A DNA stretch of 64,000 bases, taken from assembly GCA_947172415.1 (NCBI GenBank), contig OX359193.1, positions 7,961,501 through 8,025,500 on the forward strand, written 5' to 3'. The DNA is from Chondrosia reniformis. Taxonomy: Eukaryota > Porifera > Demospongiae > Chondrillida > Chondrillidae. A program made the translations under genes and the position numbers. The notes beneath the pieces are model-generated. The model was not told the origin of the DNA. It worked only from the letters and a program-made list of their open reading frames with translations, and searched no databases. This document shows positions 37,501 to 49,800 of the stretch, piece after piece (within the stretch, counting starts at the first letter, position 1; every line of letters starts with the position of its first letter).

Positions 37501-40500
37501 TGGGTTATAATGAGAATCCGGCTCTTCTTATCAGAGGTTAATATGTGGTTAGCAGCTGTTGCCAGTAGGCGTGTCTTACCAGTACCAAATGGACCAGTAA
37601 CTAGAAAGGGGGCATCTACTGGTGCTGAGAGTAGCTTCTTAAGTGCAGGCATCTGGTAGTCATCGTCCAAGTGAAAACGAGTGGGCAAAGATTTACGATC
37701 ATGTGTATCAATGTTACAACCCTGTGTAGAAGCAGTACCATGCTCTAGTTTTACTGGATTTAATTTGTGAACAGCAACGATAGGCAAATAAAGGAGTGCT
37801 TTGTGCATATTTCTGAAATATAGATGTCTAATATGGAAATTTACATCATGTTTTTCATTCTTTTGGATGGAAATTCCATCCTTTTTCCCATCAGAAAACC
37901 CAATTAACAGAAACTTTCTACCTCTCTCACCACAACGAGGTGCATACTTTAAAACTCTACCAGTGTATTTGTAGGATCTACAAGTAATTGTGACTCCATC
38001 TGCTGCTTGTCTGACTATATCAGCAATAGTCTGGTCAAGGTCAAGTGTGCCAAACCATTTGTACTTCTCCATCAGTTCTTTCTTCATACCAGTTGCTTCA
38101 TACATATTGAAACGGTAGCTACCGTCATAGCTACAAAGAAGGGATCATTATGCAAGTGAATAAAGGAGGTTAATAGAAACTTCTAGCTGAATTATTATTA
38201 CAGGCCTACGCACATGGTATTATCTACTGCACTAGGGACAAACAACTAACTACTTACTTGCATAACATTCTTATGTGCTCGTGTTCTTCCAAATCAATCA
38301 GGAAGTGTAGCTTTGTTTGGTAATTAATGGAGTCTAAGGGACAGTCCAAGAAGTTATGTTCCTCAAAGTACTCCAATTTATCCTCTTCTAATGGACCTTC
38401 ACTCCAAGTCTGTATATAAAGGTGATACGAATAAAAAGACTTGCTGAAATTGATAGTAGCATGTATCATAATCTGATTTATTTAGTATTTTGTATCTAAA
38501 TACACTATGAAAAATGGTACTGTACAATACCTTCAGAGAAAATTGCTGTCTAGCAAGAATTGTCATTAATATTCTCACTTTTTCTTTCTATAAACGAGTG
38601 AGAATTTACATGAAATGCAAGCATTTAAGCATTGATATACATATACTTACAGGAGGAACAGGAGACAATTTTAACTTCTGAAACACAGACCACACTTCTT
38701 CCTCTAATTCAGTATGAGGCTCATTACAATGGGTACCATTACGACAGTTAGCTTCACTGTGCCTTTTATAATAGTTTACTCTATCTCTAGGAAAGCGAAT
38801 GACAAAGATACTGCAGCTGCTCCCACAACAAATGACATCCTTCTCTTTGCTGTCATGGGAACCATCACTTTGAAGGCATCCCTTTATATAGAGCTTAAAT
38901 AAAAAGTCTTCAATGCTACTACTTGCAATTGCAGTACCTAAAGATTTATATGTGTATATATAGCATAATAAACGTACATAAAAATACAACATAAGTGGTA
39001 AAAGGAATGAAGAGGTTGACATTCAATTAATTAATGTGGTCTTAATTAAGTTAACTGCAATAATAAAACACAGACTCATTACTGTAAATGTACCCTAGAT
39101 GCATATACAATACCTTTCCATCGACTACTAGCAGTGTGTGTCAGCTGACTTGGTTCAGCATTCTGAAGGCAAACATGACAAACCAGTTTAAGCTCTGAAG
39201 GTTTACAAACAAATTTCTTCAGCTCAACATCCTTAGAAGTATCATCAGGAACTAACCACAAAAAACATACTTATAAAAATGGATTTCTAATACACATATG
39301 TACATACGTTATGTACATATATGCTAATCACTAGGCACACTTAGATTAATTTTGAAACTACATGTACAGACTTATTTTAAAACATGTAGTCACTCAAAGA
39401 GTGTTTGACATTTCTTTCCTCAACAAACTTTCTAACAATTCAGAGCACATACTTCTGTGTATATGGAATACTATACACATACCATCAGGTTCCTCGTCAG
39501 GACTATAGCCATCCCTGGGTATCATTGAGTCATATGGGATATCTGGAGCCAGTAAAGGTGGGGGATTATGTATTTTCTTTGTAGCTGGGGCCTGTGGGAA
39601 AATAGTTGATTTCCTAAGAATATCTCCTTCTTCATCCCCTATATCAAAATCCCCTGGATTTTCATCATTGTCAGAAGAAACAGATTCACTATCAGAAGAA
39701 TCATGAAGGGTATGCTCCGTAGGCCATTCCTGTTCCTGCTCCCGAAGTAAATGATACTATGTAAGTAGCTGTAGATAGTAAAAATTTAAGTTTCAAACTT
39801 ACAAAAGCTAATTGAGAATCCTGAGAATCTGTCTGTAGACCAGCTATTCTTGGTTGCTATAAAGGAAAGTAAGTTAAGTCTCTTGTACATCACACCTTTA
39901 CAGTACCCTACATGTTGTCCAGTTACATTGGCCTATCACGTATAATTCAGTCTAGTGTACAGTAACACAACATTGAACAACCTAAACAGTCATGATCAGT
40001 CCAAAAATTGTTTTACCTCAGAAATATTACTTTGTACAGCTCCTCCATTTGGATCATTATGAATAAGAACATGGGAACTGTCAATAGTACAGTTCTCTAA
40101 ATGAACACCATGATGATGATGTTCATGGTGTATATAATTCTTTATAATAGTAGGTGGAGCTGGTGCTGGAGCAAGTGAAATAGGCTGATTGCTGATAATT
40201 TGTGATAAACATTTCTTGATTTCACTCGGATCTGGCCTTTTTGAAGGAACATGTTCTATGCACCTTTCTATCAGTACTTTCAGCTCTTTATAATCCTTTG
40301 TGAGATCTTTCACACAGTCTTCATATCTTTGAAATTCAGTTAGGTAAAACGGCTCATTTTCAAAGTGAACTATCGACCCCTTAGGTGCGGGAAGCTTGCC
40401 CGTGAGAGTGTGAATAATGAGAACGCCATATGAATAGCAGTCAGTTTTTATGTGTGGTTCACAGCAAGCATCACGAACCTCAGGAGGCATGTAACAAGTC

Positions 40501-40838
40501 ATTCCTCGAGAGTAGGAACCGCTTGAATTACTTTGCAAACTAGAAAAACATTTGGCAAGGCCAAAATCTGAAATTTTCGCAGTAACCTCGTTGACACGTA
40601 CATCGACTAAGACATTGTTAGCCGTCAAATCCCCATGAGTGAGCTTATTCTTATTAAGAAACCGAAGACCATTGCACACCTGCATTAACACATTTAATTT
40701 CAAGCCCCCTTGCAACATTTCGGCATCTGGGGATTCTTCTAATGCCCTTGATAAACTTTTATTTATTATATATGGATTTACAACTATGAGCTTGCTTTTG
40801 GCAGTCCCTATAATCACTTTGTGCGAGTTGTTACTGGT
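28533..40838 (-). CDS. Kinase-HELZ2-like double helicase with RNB domain (about 2,979 aa)
   Basis: Exons: 40017-40838, 39803-39856, 39483-39756, 39114-39251, 38651-38937, 38258-38409, 38130-37134, 36496-36690, 36118-36357, 35830-35926, 32115-35764, 31584-31702, 31413-31522, 30793-30984, 30526-30723, 29785-30458, 29569-29695, 29406-29503, 29007-29187, 28763-28942, 28533-28687. After the kinase exon they sum to exactly 2,706 codons. Parts: kinase C-lobe (residues 1-230), His-rich segment, acidic linker, Cys/His-rich zinc-binding-like exons, helicase 1 (GPFGTGKT near 754, DEGAQ, GDHKQ, NYRSHPE), RNB-like region (about 1380-1800), helicase 2 (QGPPG/TGKS over an exon joint, IDEAS, QYRM, VDASQG, HINVAITRAR). 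Helicase-RNB-helicase with zinc-binding N-terminus is the plan of HELZ2, an RNA helicase/nuclease co-activator induced by interferon in vertebrates. The 5' end is uncertain: an AG acceptor at 40,839 implies upstream exons. Confidence 0.75.
31199..31320. mobile_element. Short palindromic MITE in a helicase intron
   Basis: A 122-base inverted repeat: left arm CATCTTTACTTTGTATATAT..., right arm ending ATATACAAAGTAAAGATG, with a core matching GAGCGCGA and GCTAACCAAAATT on both sides. The equivalent intron in copy 1 (15,888-16,163) lacks it. No coding content. Confidence 0.75.
40017..40838 (-). other. Protein-kinase domain exon of the helicase gene
   Basis: The exon begins at the strand that follows helix C of a kinase fold and includes the hinge (LIVVNPYI), catalytic loop HGDLTANN, DFG (KISDFGLAK), activation segment ending MPPE in place of APE, and the DCYSYGVLI helix. 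Arg of HRD is replaced by Gly; the catalytic Asp, the Asn and DFG are kept. The glycine loop and the ATP-holding Lys are not found in this exon or in the 2 kb upstream. It looks like a TKL-type kinase. After it come HHEHHHH and a segment with VLIHNDPN. The donor after GAG (phase 0) joins the next acceptor at 39,856 in phase 0. Confidence 0.7.
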
Positions 40839-43034
40839 CTATTTGGTCATGTTTATAGCTGGTTGTCATGTCCTATAAATTTTCTCCTACCATGCATAGT
40901 GTGTTAAACTGTGTACATTCTACCCAACAGTGTGTTGTTTAGCCATATTTTACTTGTATATATAATGTACATGCTTAAGTTTACCATTGTTTAGTATGAT
41001 ATCCTGTCCATTCCTTTAATGGTCCCTATCTCATACGAAGGCAGGTCTGATTTGAGGTAAAGTGACGCGCTGTTCTCTGGTGCTACGCCGGCGTGTCATG
41101 ATTCTCAATGAAGAAGGTTTGAGGTCCGCCAGGGTCGGGTCATTGTACACGTAGCATTTGTACCTTGATCTAGTAACTGGTCAATGGGCGGCTAGGTACG
41201 CCGAGCCGTTCCCGCGCATCTTCCTCCCCTCCTAGCTGGGAACGTGGAGCACTACTGGATGGAGTGGGGGGCACGATGTACTCCCACCTCCGCGTGGTGT
41301 GCCCCGGATTCAACTTTTCCATGGTTGAAGTTGATACAAAGAGGAGTACACAATATTCTCAAGAGAAATTATTTAAGCGAGTTCAGATCCATATTTTATG
41401 ATCCTTGTATATTTGTAAGCAATGTAGGCATAATTTCTCTTATATACATACTGCAGTTCATCAAATGTTCATCAAATGTCCCCTACTTGAGAAGGCTGCA
41501 ATGTATACATGGACGGTATCTCAAGGAAAGTAACCAAAGAAAACTCTGCTAGTAGTTTAACTCAGCAATTTTTTGAAAACTGTTTTTTGAAAAACTGTTT
41601 TTTGAAGTAAGTTAGCAAAGAAGTCATCTGTAAAACAGGAAATCTTTGACTAATTTAAATTTCAGTCATCATTCTCCATGTAATGTACTCTTTAATGCTT
41701 GTAAATTTGTCATTCTAGCTTATATATTTATTCTACTCCGTGCAGATTTGATGAAAAGTGATTAAAAATTGGTGGATACACTGAACTGGAAACTGATGAA
41801 TGTTTTGGATTATCCCAGGTTTATAGACAGTTAACTTGACTTAAACTGACATTAATTTTGATCTACAAATCTTCCAATCCTTTTTTATTCTATATCAAAA
41901 TACTTTAATTCTGTATTGCAATTGTTTATCTGTATTTCATGTGTCTCAAGTAAAAGTCTCATTATTATAATTATATTCTTTCACTCAGTTACAGACCATT
42001 TTATAGATTGCATGTGAACAGCAAATATTTATTAATACAGCTACTAACTTAACTTAGTACATGACATGCTTTTCAAAACCTCTATGGGAATTCCCTGAAT
42101 GACATCATATAGATATAAACCAGCAATTTTTTTAATATTTCACCTCTAGTATTTTGTCGACTCATTGTATCATCTTGATTTTCTAATCTTTTGAGCTTGT
42201 ACGGCATACAGTCTCTGTCTGTCTAATAGTATTAATAGTCTAAGACTTTTAAAACAATCATGATCAAATGGATACATTGACTTGCACACAGCCAATTTGC
42301 TTCCATAACTATGATTCTTAGGCTATAGGCTTGCAGCCATTTTGGCCCACCCTTAACTGTCTATTTCACTTTTCAAGTTTGAATTTAACCATTTCTGCAT
42401 GGCCTATTCTGAACTTTCATGTTTTTGAGCTGGCTGTCCGCTAGTCTATATTTGATTATCATTTCAGCTAGGCCATAGGCTCACATCACTTTGAGCTATA
42501 TAGTTGGAAGTTTAATCTCTAACTTAAAATGACATTTTGTATAAAAAAGTCATTCTATAGCATTTAGCATGCTTTGTATGTATCATGTTTGCCGAATCCT
42601 ATATACTGTGTAGATGTTTCCCATTTTATTTATAAATTAAAGTGGCTAATTATATATAAAACTAATGACTTTGTAAAACTGATAATTGTCTTAAATTGAG
42701 CTTCCAAATTTTAGACAGTGACTAAATTAAACTGCTTATTCTTAATGTACTTACAATTGCACAAGTTACAAAAAGTTTATCTACAATCTGTAAATTATTG
42801 CTGTATGCATCACTATGATGATCTCTAAAACCTGATGAGATATGAGGAATTGAAGGCTATTCTTTAACTCTAGCCTTCCTGGAAGAAAAACTATTACTAT
42901 CTGGTCACTTTAGTGATGAAATGTTAACACACGCCTATGCATGCCCTAAGCAATTATGTCACATTTTGGCTGAATACTCTCGCTATATTAGACTACATGG
43001 GATTTCCCCATAAATATTCCCCGAAAATTTCAAA
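40839..43034. other. Intergenic region between kinase-helicase and kelch genes
   Basis: About 2.2 kb between divergent genes. Most is AT-rich without a supported gene. A GC-rich island covers about 41,040-41,340; on its minus strand 41,170-41,322 is a 50-codon open frame starting MEKLNPGHTT. It could be a first exon of the kinase-helicase, but no splice pair to 40,838 in agreeing phase is certain. Near 41,566-41,610 is a short tandem repeat of AAAACTGTTTTTTG. No kinase N-lobe was found here. Confidence 0.5.
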
Positions 43035-44842
43035 ATGGCTGCTAGCCCACAATCTGAAGATATTCTGGCCCTGTTTGAGCGAAGGGCGCACTGTGCGGTC
43101 CATTACGAGGGGAAGATCTACTTCTGGGGAGGAATCATAGTGGAGACTGAATATATTAGAGTAGGAGACGACGAGTCGGAGAGCGAGTCAGACTCGGAAT
43201 TAGTTCTTGTTCGAACGAGAAAGAATCTTCCCCACACGGAGAAGAAGCTGATAGACGTGTACGACATCTGTAGCCAGCTGTGGTGGCAGTACCCCACCAC
43301 AGGAGATGCTCCTCCACCAGACTATGGGGCCAGTGTAGCTGTCCTACATGATCACATCTACCATTTTGGAGGATATGGAGAATTCCATTTTCGCAACGAC
43401 CTTTATCGTATGAATCTGTCAAGCTTGCACTGGGAGAAGATACAACCAAAAACTGATTTGATGCCATTTCCAGTGTACCTTACTGTATTACTGCCCTTTG
43501 CTAACAGTCTTATTACCTTTGGTGGAATGTGTCTTGAGGTCCCGTCAAATGTGCTGAGTGAAGTAGAATCAGAGTATTTTCAGCTCAAATCAATCCCCTC
43601 ATCCTCTGGCTCTCATAATGCATTTTGGGAGTTCAATACTGATTACAGTAAGGCATCAACATTATTAGTTTAAAGGGTCTCCATAGAATATGAAGCTATG
43701 TTTTAAGAACCACATATCTAGTTTCTATGTACTCCGCTTTTTGCATTATGATATGATGATCACTAATTTAGTGCTTATTTATGTCAATTACTTGCTGTAT
43801 GTGTCTTGTATTGTATATATAGTGAAATGGAGCCATCATTCAGTGGCTAATCGTATTAAACCGATTTATGGTCACCAGGCTACATGCTTTCACAAACAAG
43901 ATGTGTTAGTTTTTGGTGGCAAAATTTGTGATGTCTTTTCGAATCACATCTATTTGTTGGATATGCAAGCAAAGGTAATAGGCTCTTGGTTATATAGCTA
44001 GCTATTGGATCGTGACACATATTTAGATTCTTCTTTACAGGTTTTTAAGGGCCCTATTCAGCCACCAGACGAGACATTTCCATGGCCCAACCCAAGAATA
44101 CTCTTCTCTCTGTCCTGCCTTGTTGAGCCTGACCTAGTAGGAACTGAGATTAATGGGAAGGAGGTTAAGCAGAACCTCTTGGTGGTGTGGGGAAAAGGTC
44201 CAGAGGTCAGAGATGATTGTTGGATCTTGACTGTGGACCAAGACTTGGAGGTCATCCATTGGACAAAAGTTTGGCGATGGGATGGCCGTTGCATGTATAT
44301 ATATACGTATATGTACTGAGTATTTTTCCTTTGAATTGTACAGGTGTTGCTCCCTTTAGCTCCACGATATTGGCACTCTGCCACTGTGTGGTTAGATGCT
44401 GGCCTTGCAAAAGTGTTCTTGTTTGGAGGAAACTTTCCATCTAGCAGTGAAAGATTTGGAGATATGCCAAGGACTGAAGGTGGCTACAGAAAGTGGAGAG
44501 GGGACTTCCGAGTACTTCAGTTTGGTGGGTTGTCTTGATTGGTCCTTAAGATGTCACATGCCCTTTTGAGGTACATCTCGTGTTTCTGTAGGAGTTCAGT
44601 CATTGTGGTCGCTATGTGCTAATGTGGTATGGAAGAATGGTCATATCAGACAGCATGCACTAAGAGTTATGAAGAAAGATTCTGCTATCTGTAAAAAAGT
44701 ACTTGAGTTTGATAGAAAATCAAGCTACTATAAACCAATTGGAATTCTTTCTGGTCTCCCTAAAGATCTCTCAGATGGGAGGGATGATCTCCAGCACCTC
44801 ACTGGTGTAGGGTTTGGATGGAGGGAAATAATTATCAAATAA
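43035..44842 (+). CDS. Kelch-repeat protein, copy 2 (474 aa, complete)
   Basis: Five exons, 43035-43647, 43823-43974, 44041-44268, 44344-44524 and 44592-44842, sum to exactly 475 codons. The ATG follows an in-frame-clean leader and gives MAASPQSED. Kelch blades: RAHCAVHYEGKIYFWGG (about 18-34), an acidic insert DDESESESDSE (about 46-56), YGASVAVLHDHIYHFGG (about 95-111), ITFGGM, YGHQATCFHKQDVLVFGG and RYWHSATVW...VFLFGGN. That is enough for a propeller of about six blades and nothing else; it probably acts as a binding scaffold in the cytosol. The C-terminal 80 residues are not kelch. The exon 3 donor is AAAA|GT against AAAG|GT in copy 1, slightly weaker. The copy is divergent from the kinase-helicase gene upstream. 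Confidence 0.85.
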
Positions 44843-45024
44843 TAGTAGATGTGAGAAAGTCCACCCCCTAGTTCTTACATCATTTGTACATGTTGTAGTG
44901 ACTTGTGTCTCCTGGATACTTCAAAGTATTTTCAAATGTAAATTGTACATCCTCCAGATGTTTTGGTATTAATATACATGAAACATTGTAATGTAATTCC
45001 AATATGTATTTCCTTTGTAATTAC

Positions 45025-45030
45025 AATAAA
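45025..45030 (+). terminator. Polyadenylation signal of kelch copy 2
   Basis: AATAAA 183 bases after the stop codon, same position as in copy 1, ahead of the convergent MFS gene. Confidence 0.5.
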
Positions 45031-45110
45031 AATATACTAATTAAAGGATTATTGATGAAAATTATGTACTACATATGAAAAAGTGAAAGAATTTCTTAGC
45101 TGTGACAGAT

Positions 45111-46568
45111 TTAGTTCACATCGTTATTTTTCCTCTTGTTTGTTTTAACGCAAAAGATCAGCATTAGCAACCCAATAAAAGGCAGTGACCCAGTTAATAG
45201 GTAGAATCCAAACCATCCGATGATAGGTAGGAGAAGTGAAGTTGTGAGTGCTGCAAAAAAGCTTGAGACACTGTACCCAACACACATAAGCCCATAGTTG
45301 GCTGTGGCATGCTTGCTACCAAAGAGCTCCTTCAACAGGACAATGTTAAGACTAATGAAGCCTCCACTTAAAAAGTCCAATAAAAGTATACATACTGCAT
45401 ACATTAGCAAACCCACCTGCCCACTAGCATAAAAAGTAAAATTTACAGCTGTTATTACACCAGCCATTGATACTAAAACTGTTTTCGTTGGCAGCTTGTC
45501 TGAAAGTACTCCAATCAGTATCATCCCAAAACCACAGCTAAGAGCAGCAAGTGAACCTACTATCGACAGCATTCCATCATCAGTAGAGATTGTTTCTCCA
45601 AACACTTTGGTGAGAGACAAAGGAGGGTAAAGGCCAAATGTTATCAATACCTCTGACAGGAACAAAAAAATAAAGTCTTTACTCAGTAAAATTTGTGATG
45701 GTCCTTTATCTGGCGTTTCATTTTTCTCTCCAATGTCTGCAACTTTGTTCATGTTTCTTGTCTTGTCCTTGATAATTTTCTCTTCAACGCACATGGATTG
45801 GTTACTGTAGTCTGATTTACAAGTTGCAGGCCGAAAGAGTTTCCAAAGTAATTTTCCAAAGCTCAATTTCTCTAAACTTTCAAAATTACTATGTTTTTCT
45901 ATCAGCAGAGGTGTAGTTAAGGCATGAAGAATGAGAATAGCGATCCCGTGAAGTACAAAATAAATGGGTATTCGGTCAAGTAGCTCTTTTTGTCTGTAAT
46001 ATACGAAATCAGTAATACTCTCAGTTCCTTCTTGGTTACTCGGATGAAGATTGGATGGATTAATAAAAGCAGTTTGTAATTTAATTGTAATCATTCCGCC
46101 TACACCAAAGAAGCTATTTATTATGCCGGATACAATGCCCGTGTGCCGCGGAAACCAACTCACAGAGGCTTGAATACCAGGAGCCTGTGCTATTCCGACG
46201 CCGATACCAAAGAGAAAAGGGAAGACAAGCAGGCAAAGCCAGAAAGAGACGAGGAGTGAAACTGGAGCTATAAGGTACGCTGCCGACGCGATGGCTGCAG
46301 CTATTAATCCAGTAAACCTCGTACCAAACTTTCTAGCAAGTATTCCTCCCACGAGAACACTGCTGTTTCTGCCTAGTAGCAGAAATGCCAGAAGCCACAT
46401 TATCTCTCCGTTGGTGATGTCTGTTGGATCAATGGCTCTACTCCTTACAAAGGACACTATGTAGGGGCCAATATTGGCCGTCGGGTCGATGTACCCCAAA
46501 GGCAGCACAAAGATACAGTTGGCAACGACCACTAGGATACCAACGATCTGGTCTCTTCTCAGTTTCAT
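45111..46568 (-). CDS. MFS transporter, OFA/monocarboxylate-like, copy 2
   Basis: An intronless 485-residue transporter almost identical to the copy at 1,750. Residue changes seen: Pro to Phe in the GTRxTG loop after segment 2, Asn to Ser before the middle loop, Asp to Asn in that loop, and Thr to Ile near the C-terminus. None touches the motif-A-like sequences, and both frames are fully open, so both copies are probably functional. It lies 324 bases from the 3' end of the EGF/sushi/Ig gene on the same strand. Confidence 0.85.
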   Translation of the reverse strand: MKLRRDQIVGILVVVANCIFVLPLGYIDPTANIGPYIVSFVRSRAIDPTDITNGEIMWLLAFLLLGRNSSVLVGGILARKFGTRFTGLIAAAIASAAYLIAPVSLLVSFWLCLLVFPFLFGIGVGIAQAPGIQASVSWFPRHTGIVSGIINSFFGVGGMITIKLQTAFINPSNLHPSNQEGTESITDFVYYRQKELLDRIPIYFVLHGIAILILHALTTPLLIEKHSNFESLEKLSFGKLLWKLFRPATCKSDYSNQSMCVEEKIIKDKTRNMNKVADIGEKNETPDKGPSQILLSKDFIFLFLSEVLITFGLYPPLSLTKVFGETISTDDGMLSIVGSLAALSCGFGMILIGVLSDKLPTKTVLVSMAGVITAVNFTFYASGQVGLLMYAVCILLLDFLSGGFISLNIVLLKELFGSKHATANYGLMCVGYSVSSFFAALTTSLLLPIIGWFGFYLLTGSLPFIGLLMLIFCVKTNKRKNNDVN

Positions 46569-46892
46569 ACTTAAACAAAGACTGGCTATACAGGTACGTA
46601 CGTATGGACATCCTTTTAAAATTCTCTAGCATATGCTGTGTGTAGCAAATTTTACACATAACACATGCTCGTACAAGGTACTGCATGATATGAACGATTG
46701 GTGGTCGTTTATTGTTTGAGGTAATCCACAGTCACGTATTTGCAATGATATTAATAGAAAAATCTGCACAAAGTGGCTATGTATGTAGTCTACACACACT
46801 GTTGTTCTTGTCTGTAGTAGTACACACGGTTATAAACTACAAACCAGTAGGACTATGAACAACTATTAACTATATAGGAAATAAACTGTTGT

Positions 46893-49800
46893 CTAAAGTC
46901 TCTTCACAGTTGTTGCAGATGCACTCAGAACACCTTGACGAATCATTTGTAGACTAATTGAGTAGGTTTTCCTTGGCCTGAGTCTGTTTATTAGGTATGC
47001 TCGGACTACAGAAGATACTCTTACAGAGCCCACTATCCGATCATTTCTTCCTGAGAGGGTAACAGTTAAAAAGAATCCTTCAATCTCATTTGAGAGTACA
47101 GATGGGATTCTCCACTGCACCAATATATTTTGTTGGGCAAGTCTTTTTACTGAGGTATACTCTGGGTTGGTCACACTCCATTCTATTATAATACATAAAA
47201 ATGTATGACTAATCGAAATACTGTACATATCACAAGAAACTTTACAAATCCGACGAATTCCGCGCAGCTAACCTCGGCGTTACCATCTCTTGCCTTTCCG
47301 CGGAACGTCTCTTGCCTTTCCGCGGAACGTCTCTTCCCTGTCCGCGGAACGTCTCTGCTGTATCGCGACGCACACAAGGTTTGTACTGGTACGTATCTGC
47401 ACCTATTGGTCGAAATCAACGTGAAAGTATCCTTTATACGTATACGTACGTGCACACTTGAGGTGCGAGATTATCCCCAGATTGACTAAGGTTGAGGATG
47501 TATTTAAAGCATGCAGTTTCATCTACTCCTCTCTAATGTCTATTATGAATGAATAGAGCATTGCTGTGACAACTGTAGTTCAGTGACAGAGCACATGTCA
47601 ATTGAATATGAATTTTGTTATTCCTGCAATGTTAATGTATTGAAACACACTCTGTAGTATATAAATTACACAAGAGCACACATTACCTATTGTATATAGT
47701 TCCTATGCCTATATATGGAGTTTTATTCTTGGTCACACACTAATACACTAATTCTGTAAATGTTTGGTTTGGCACACTGGGATTTTATAATGTAGGAAAT
47801 TGAACCATAGAAGTGCTACTCTTCAACCAAGTGAGAGCAGTCTTCCCCAATCCACAAAGAAGGACAGGCACAGCGGCCATCTTTTAGACATGTACCTCCA
47901 TTTTGGCAGCTACAAGTATCTTGACAATCTTCATCAGGACCACATTCTGTTTGTGAAGATTAAATTAATATATATCTGTAATTATAATATGTATGAGGTC
48001 CTTTCAGAACAGAACAGACTCTCACTGATGAAGGGTGAAAATTGTGTATGTCATACCCGTCTAAGGTGATTATTAATAGAATAAGGATTTCTTCTAATTG
48101 TGTTAAACTTTTCTTTGAAAGGTTCCCGAAGGTCAAAACGTCTGACAATTGCAAGATAATGACCAACTGTGTCTCCAGACGGTCAAAAGTTAGAAAGGTG
48201 AACCTTTCAAAAGATAAGGTTAGTATTGTTGCTTTCTATCATCTATCAGAGAGTACAGCAATACCCACTAAGTGGGGGTGGGCATAACCTAGAGTTAGCT
48301 ACAACAGAACCACAGGATTACACAATGATGTAGTGGTTGATACACTGTATATTATCTGATATGAATATGTTAGCCAAAACCACATTGAATATGCTTTGTG
48401 CATAATTCCATACACTGTACATACAGTATATTCAAAGCATATTTTTTGTACGTATATATATAAAATACCTTCTACATTCTGGATGATTCCAATTGCAAAG
48501 TTTTTCCTACAAATGAGCTGTCCATTTTGAGGTACTATAGCAAAGTAGAAGTCTTCATCATCTTCTGGTAGCACGTCAGCAATGACCCTTACACTGCACA
48601 CAGTATTCCTAGCTCCTACTTCAAAACAACAGGTATTGTTGTCCACAGTGTAATCACTCCCATCTATATATATATACAGAGAGGAATATGTGTAGCGTAT
48701 ACATATGTATGTATACAACATCTCTGTTTCATGGTGTGATATTGATTATGACAACCTAGAAGACAAGTTTATCTTGAAATCCTCTTGGAAATGATAACTA
48801 AAATAAAAGAAGTTTCTACAGATTTATTGGACCCATATCTTACAAGTTGCATTTCCATTTCCAACTTTAAATTCAACACATTTCTGTTCCTCAGTAGTTC
48901 CACTTCTATGTATTCCGAAAGATAGCATTTCTGATGTCTCAAAGGCAGTAATAATGGTTTCTTCAGGACAGAATATTTCGACTATAAAGGGAGTAAACAG
49001 ATCAATAAAAGATATGGTGGTTTAGTACGTACATATATATGATAAATGTATATATATATGCACATACTTGCAACAGAATCCAGTTTCATTCCACCCGGGT
49101 AGCCATAAGAAGTTTCTCTTCCCCATGCATAAACTAACACACCAAATCTACTGTCTCCATTTTGACCATACTGTAGAATTGAGGTGTTAGAACTGAGCCT
49201 GTATTGGGCAGCACGGGCTACTGTCAATCCAGCTGAGTTAATGATATTTTTAAAGGTTACTGGAACTCTAACATCATTCACTAGAAGAACCTGGGCATCA
49301 AAGTATTCTTCAGGAATAAACACATTAATATATGGATCAAATCTAAGTGAATCGTCCGAGATACTCTCAAGTGGAGATAACAGGTTGTATTGTCTGCCAA
49401 GCTGTTCAATTGGCGGTACCATCATCATAAATGGATCTGCGCTATTTGAGCCTGTTGTATCAACATCATATGTGTACCCCAGTGAGAAAAGCATTACAAG
49501 AATTGGATGATTTGACTCTACATAACACCAGTAATTATTTGGGTATAGCCTGAAGACTGACTTTCCAGCATTTAGCAAAATTATTTCAGAGTGCACCCTA
49601 TTACAGGTGATTTGTATGGTAGTGCTATCTTTACTAGCAATCAGTTTGTATCCACTGGCTTCCCTTGTTGTGAGTGGCATCAGTACAAACCTAAACCCCC
49701 AGGTCTCAATTGGAGGTATCTGCTCAACCAAGTGATCACAAGCTGTTTTATCAGATGGAACAAATCCACATTGGTGTCCGGAGAGAAAGGTAATAGGTTT

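Noticed and set aside
39996-40817. Kinase exon as a stand-alone short gene
   Set aside because: Without splicing it lacks the N-lobe and ends at a stop just after a good donor; phase agreement with 20 downstream exons favours one gene, though two genes cannot be excluded.
41080-41170. tRNA-derived SINE in the GC-rich island
   Set aside because: Only a B-box-like string is visible; a matching A box, a 3' tail and a second copy are missing.
47205-47489. Open frames within the ends of the 7.1-kb insertion (also 53,823-54,325)
   Set aside because: They run through CCGCGG tandem units and inverted ends and do not resemble a transposase.
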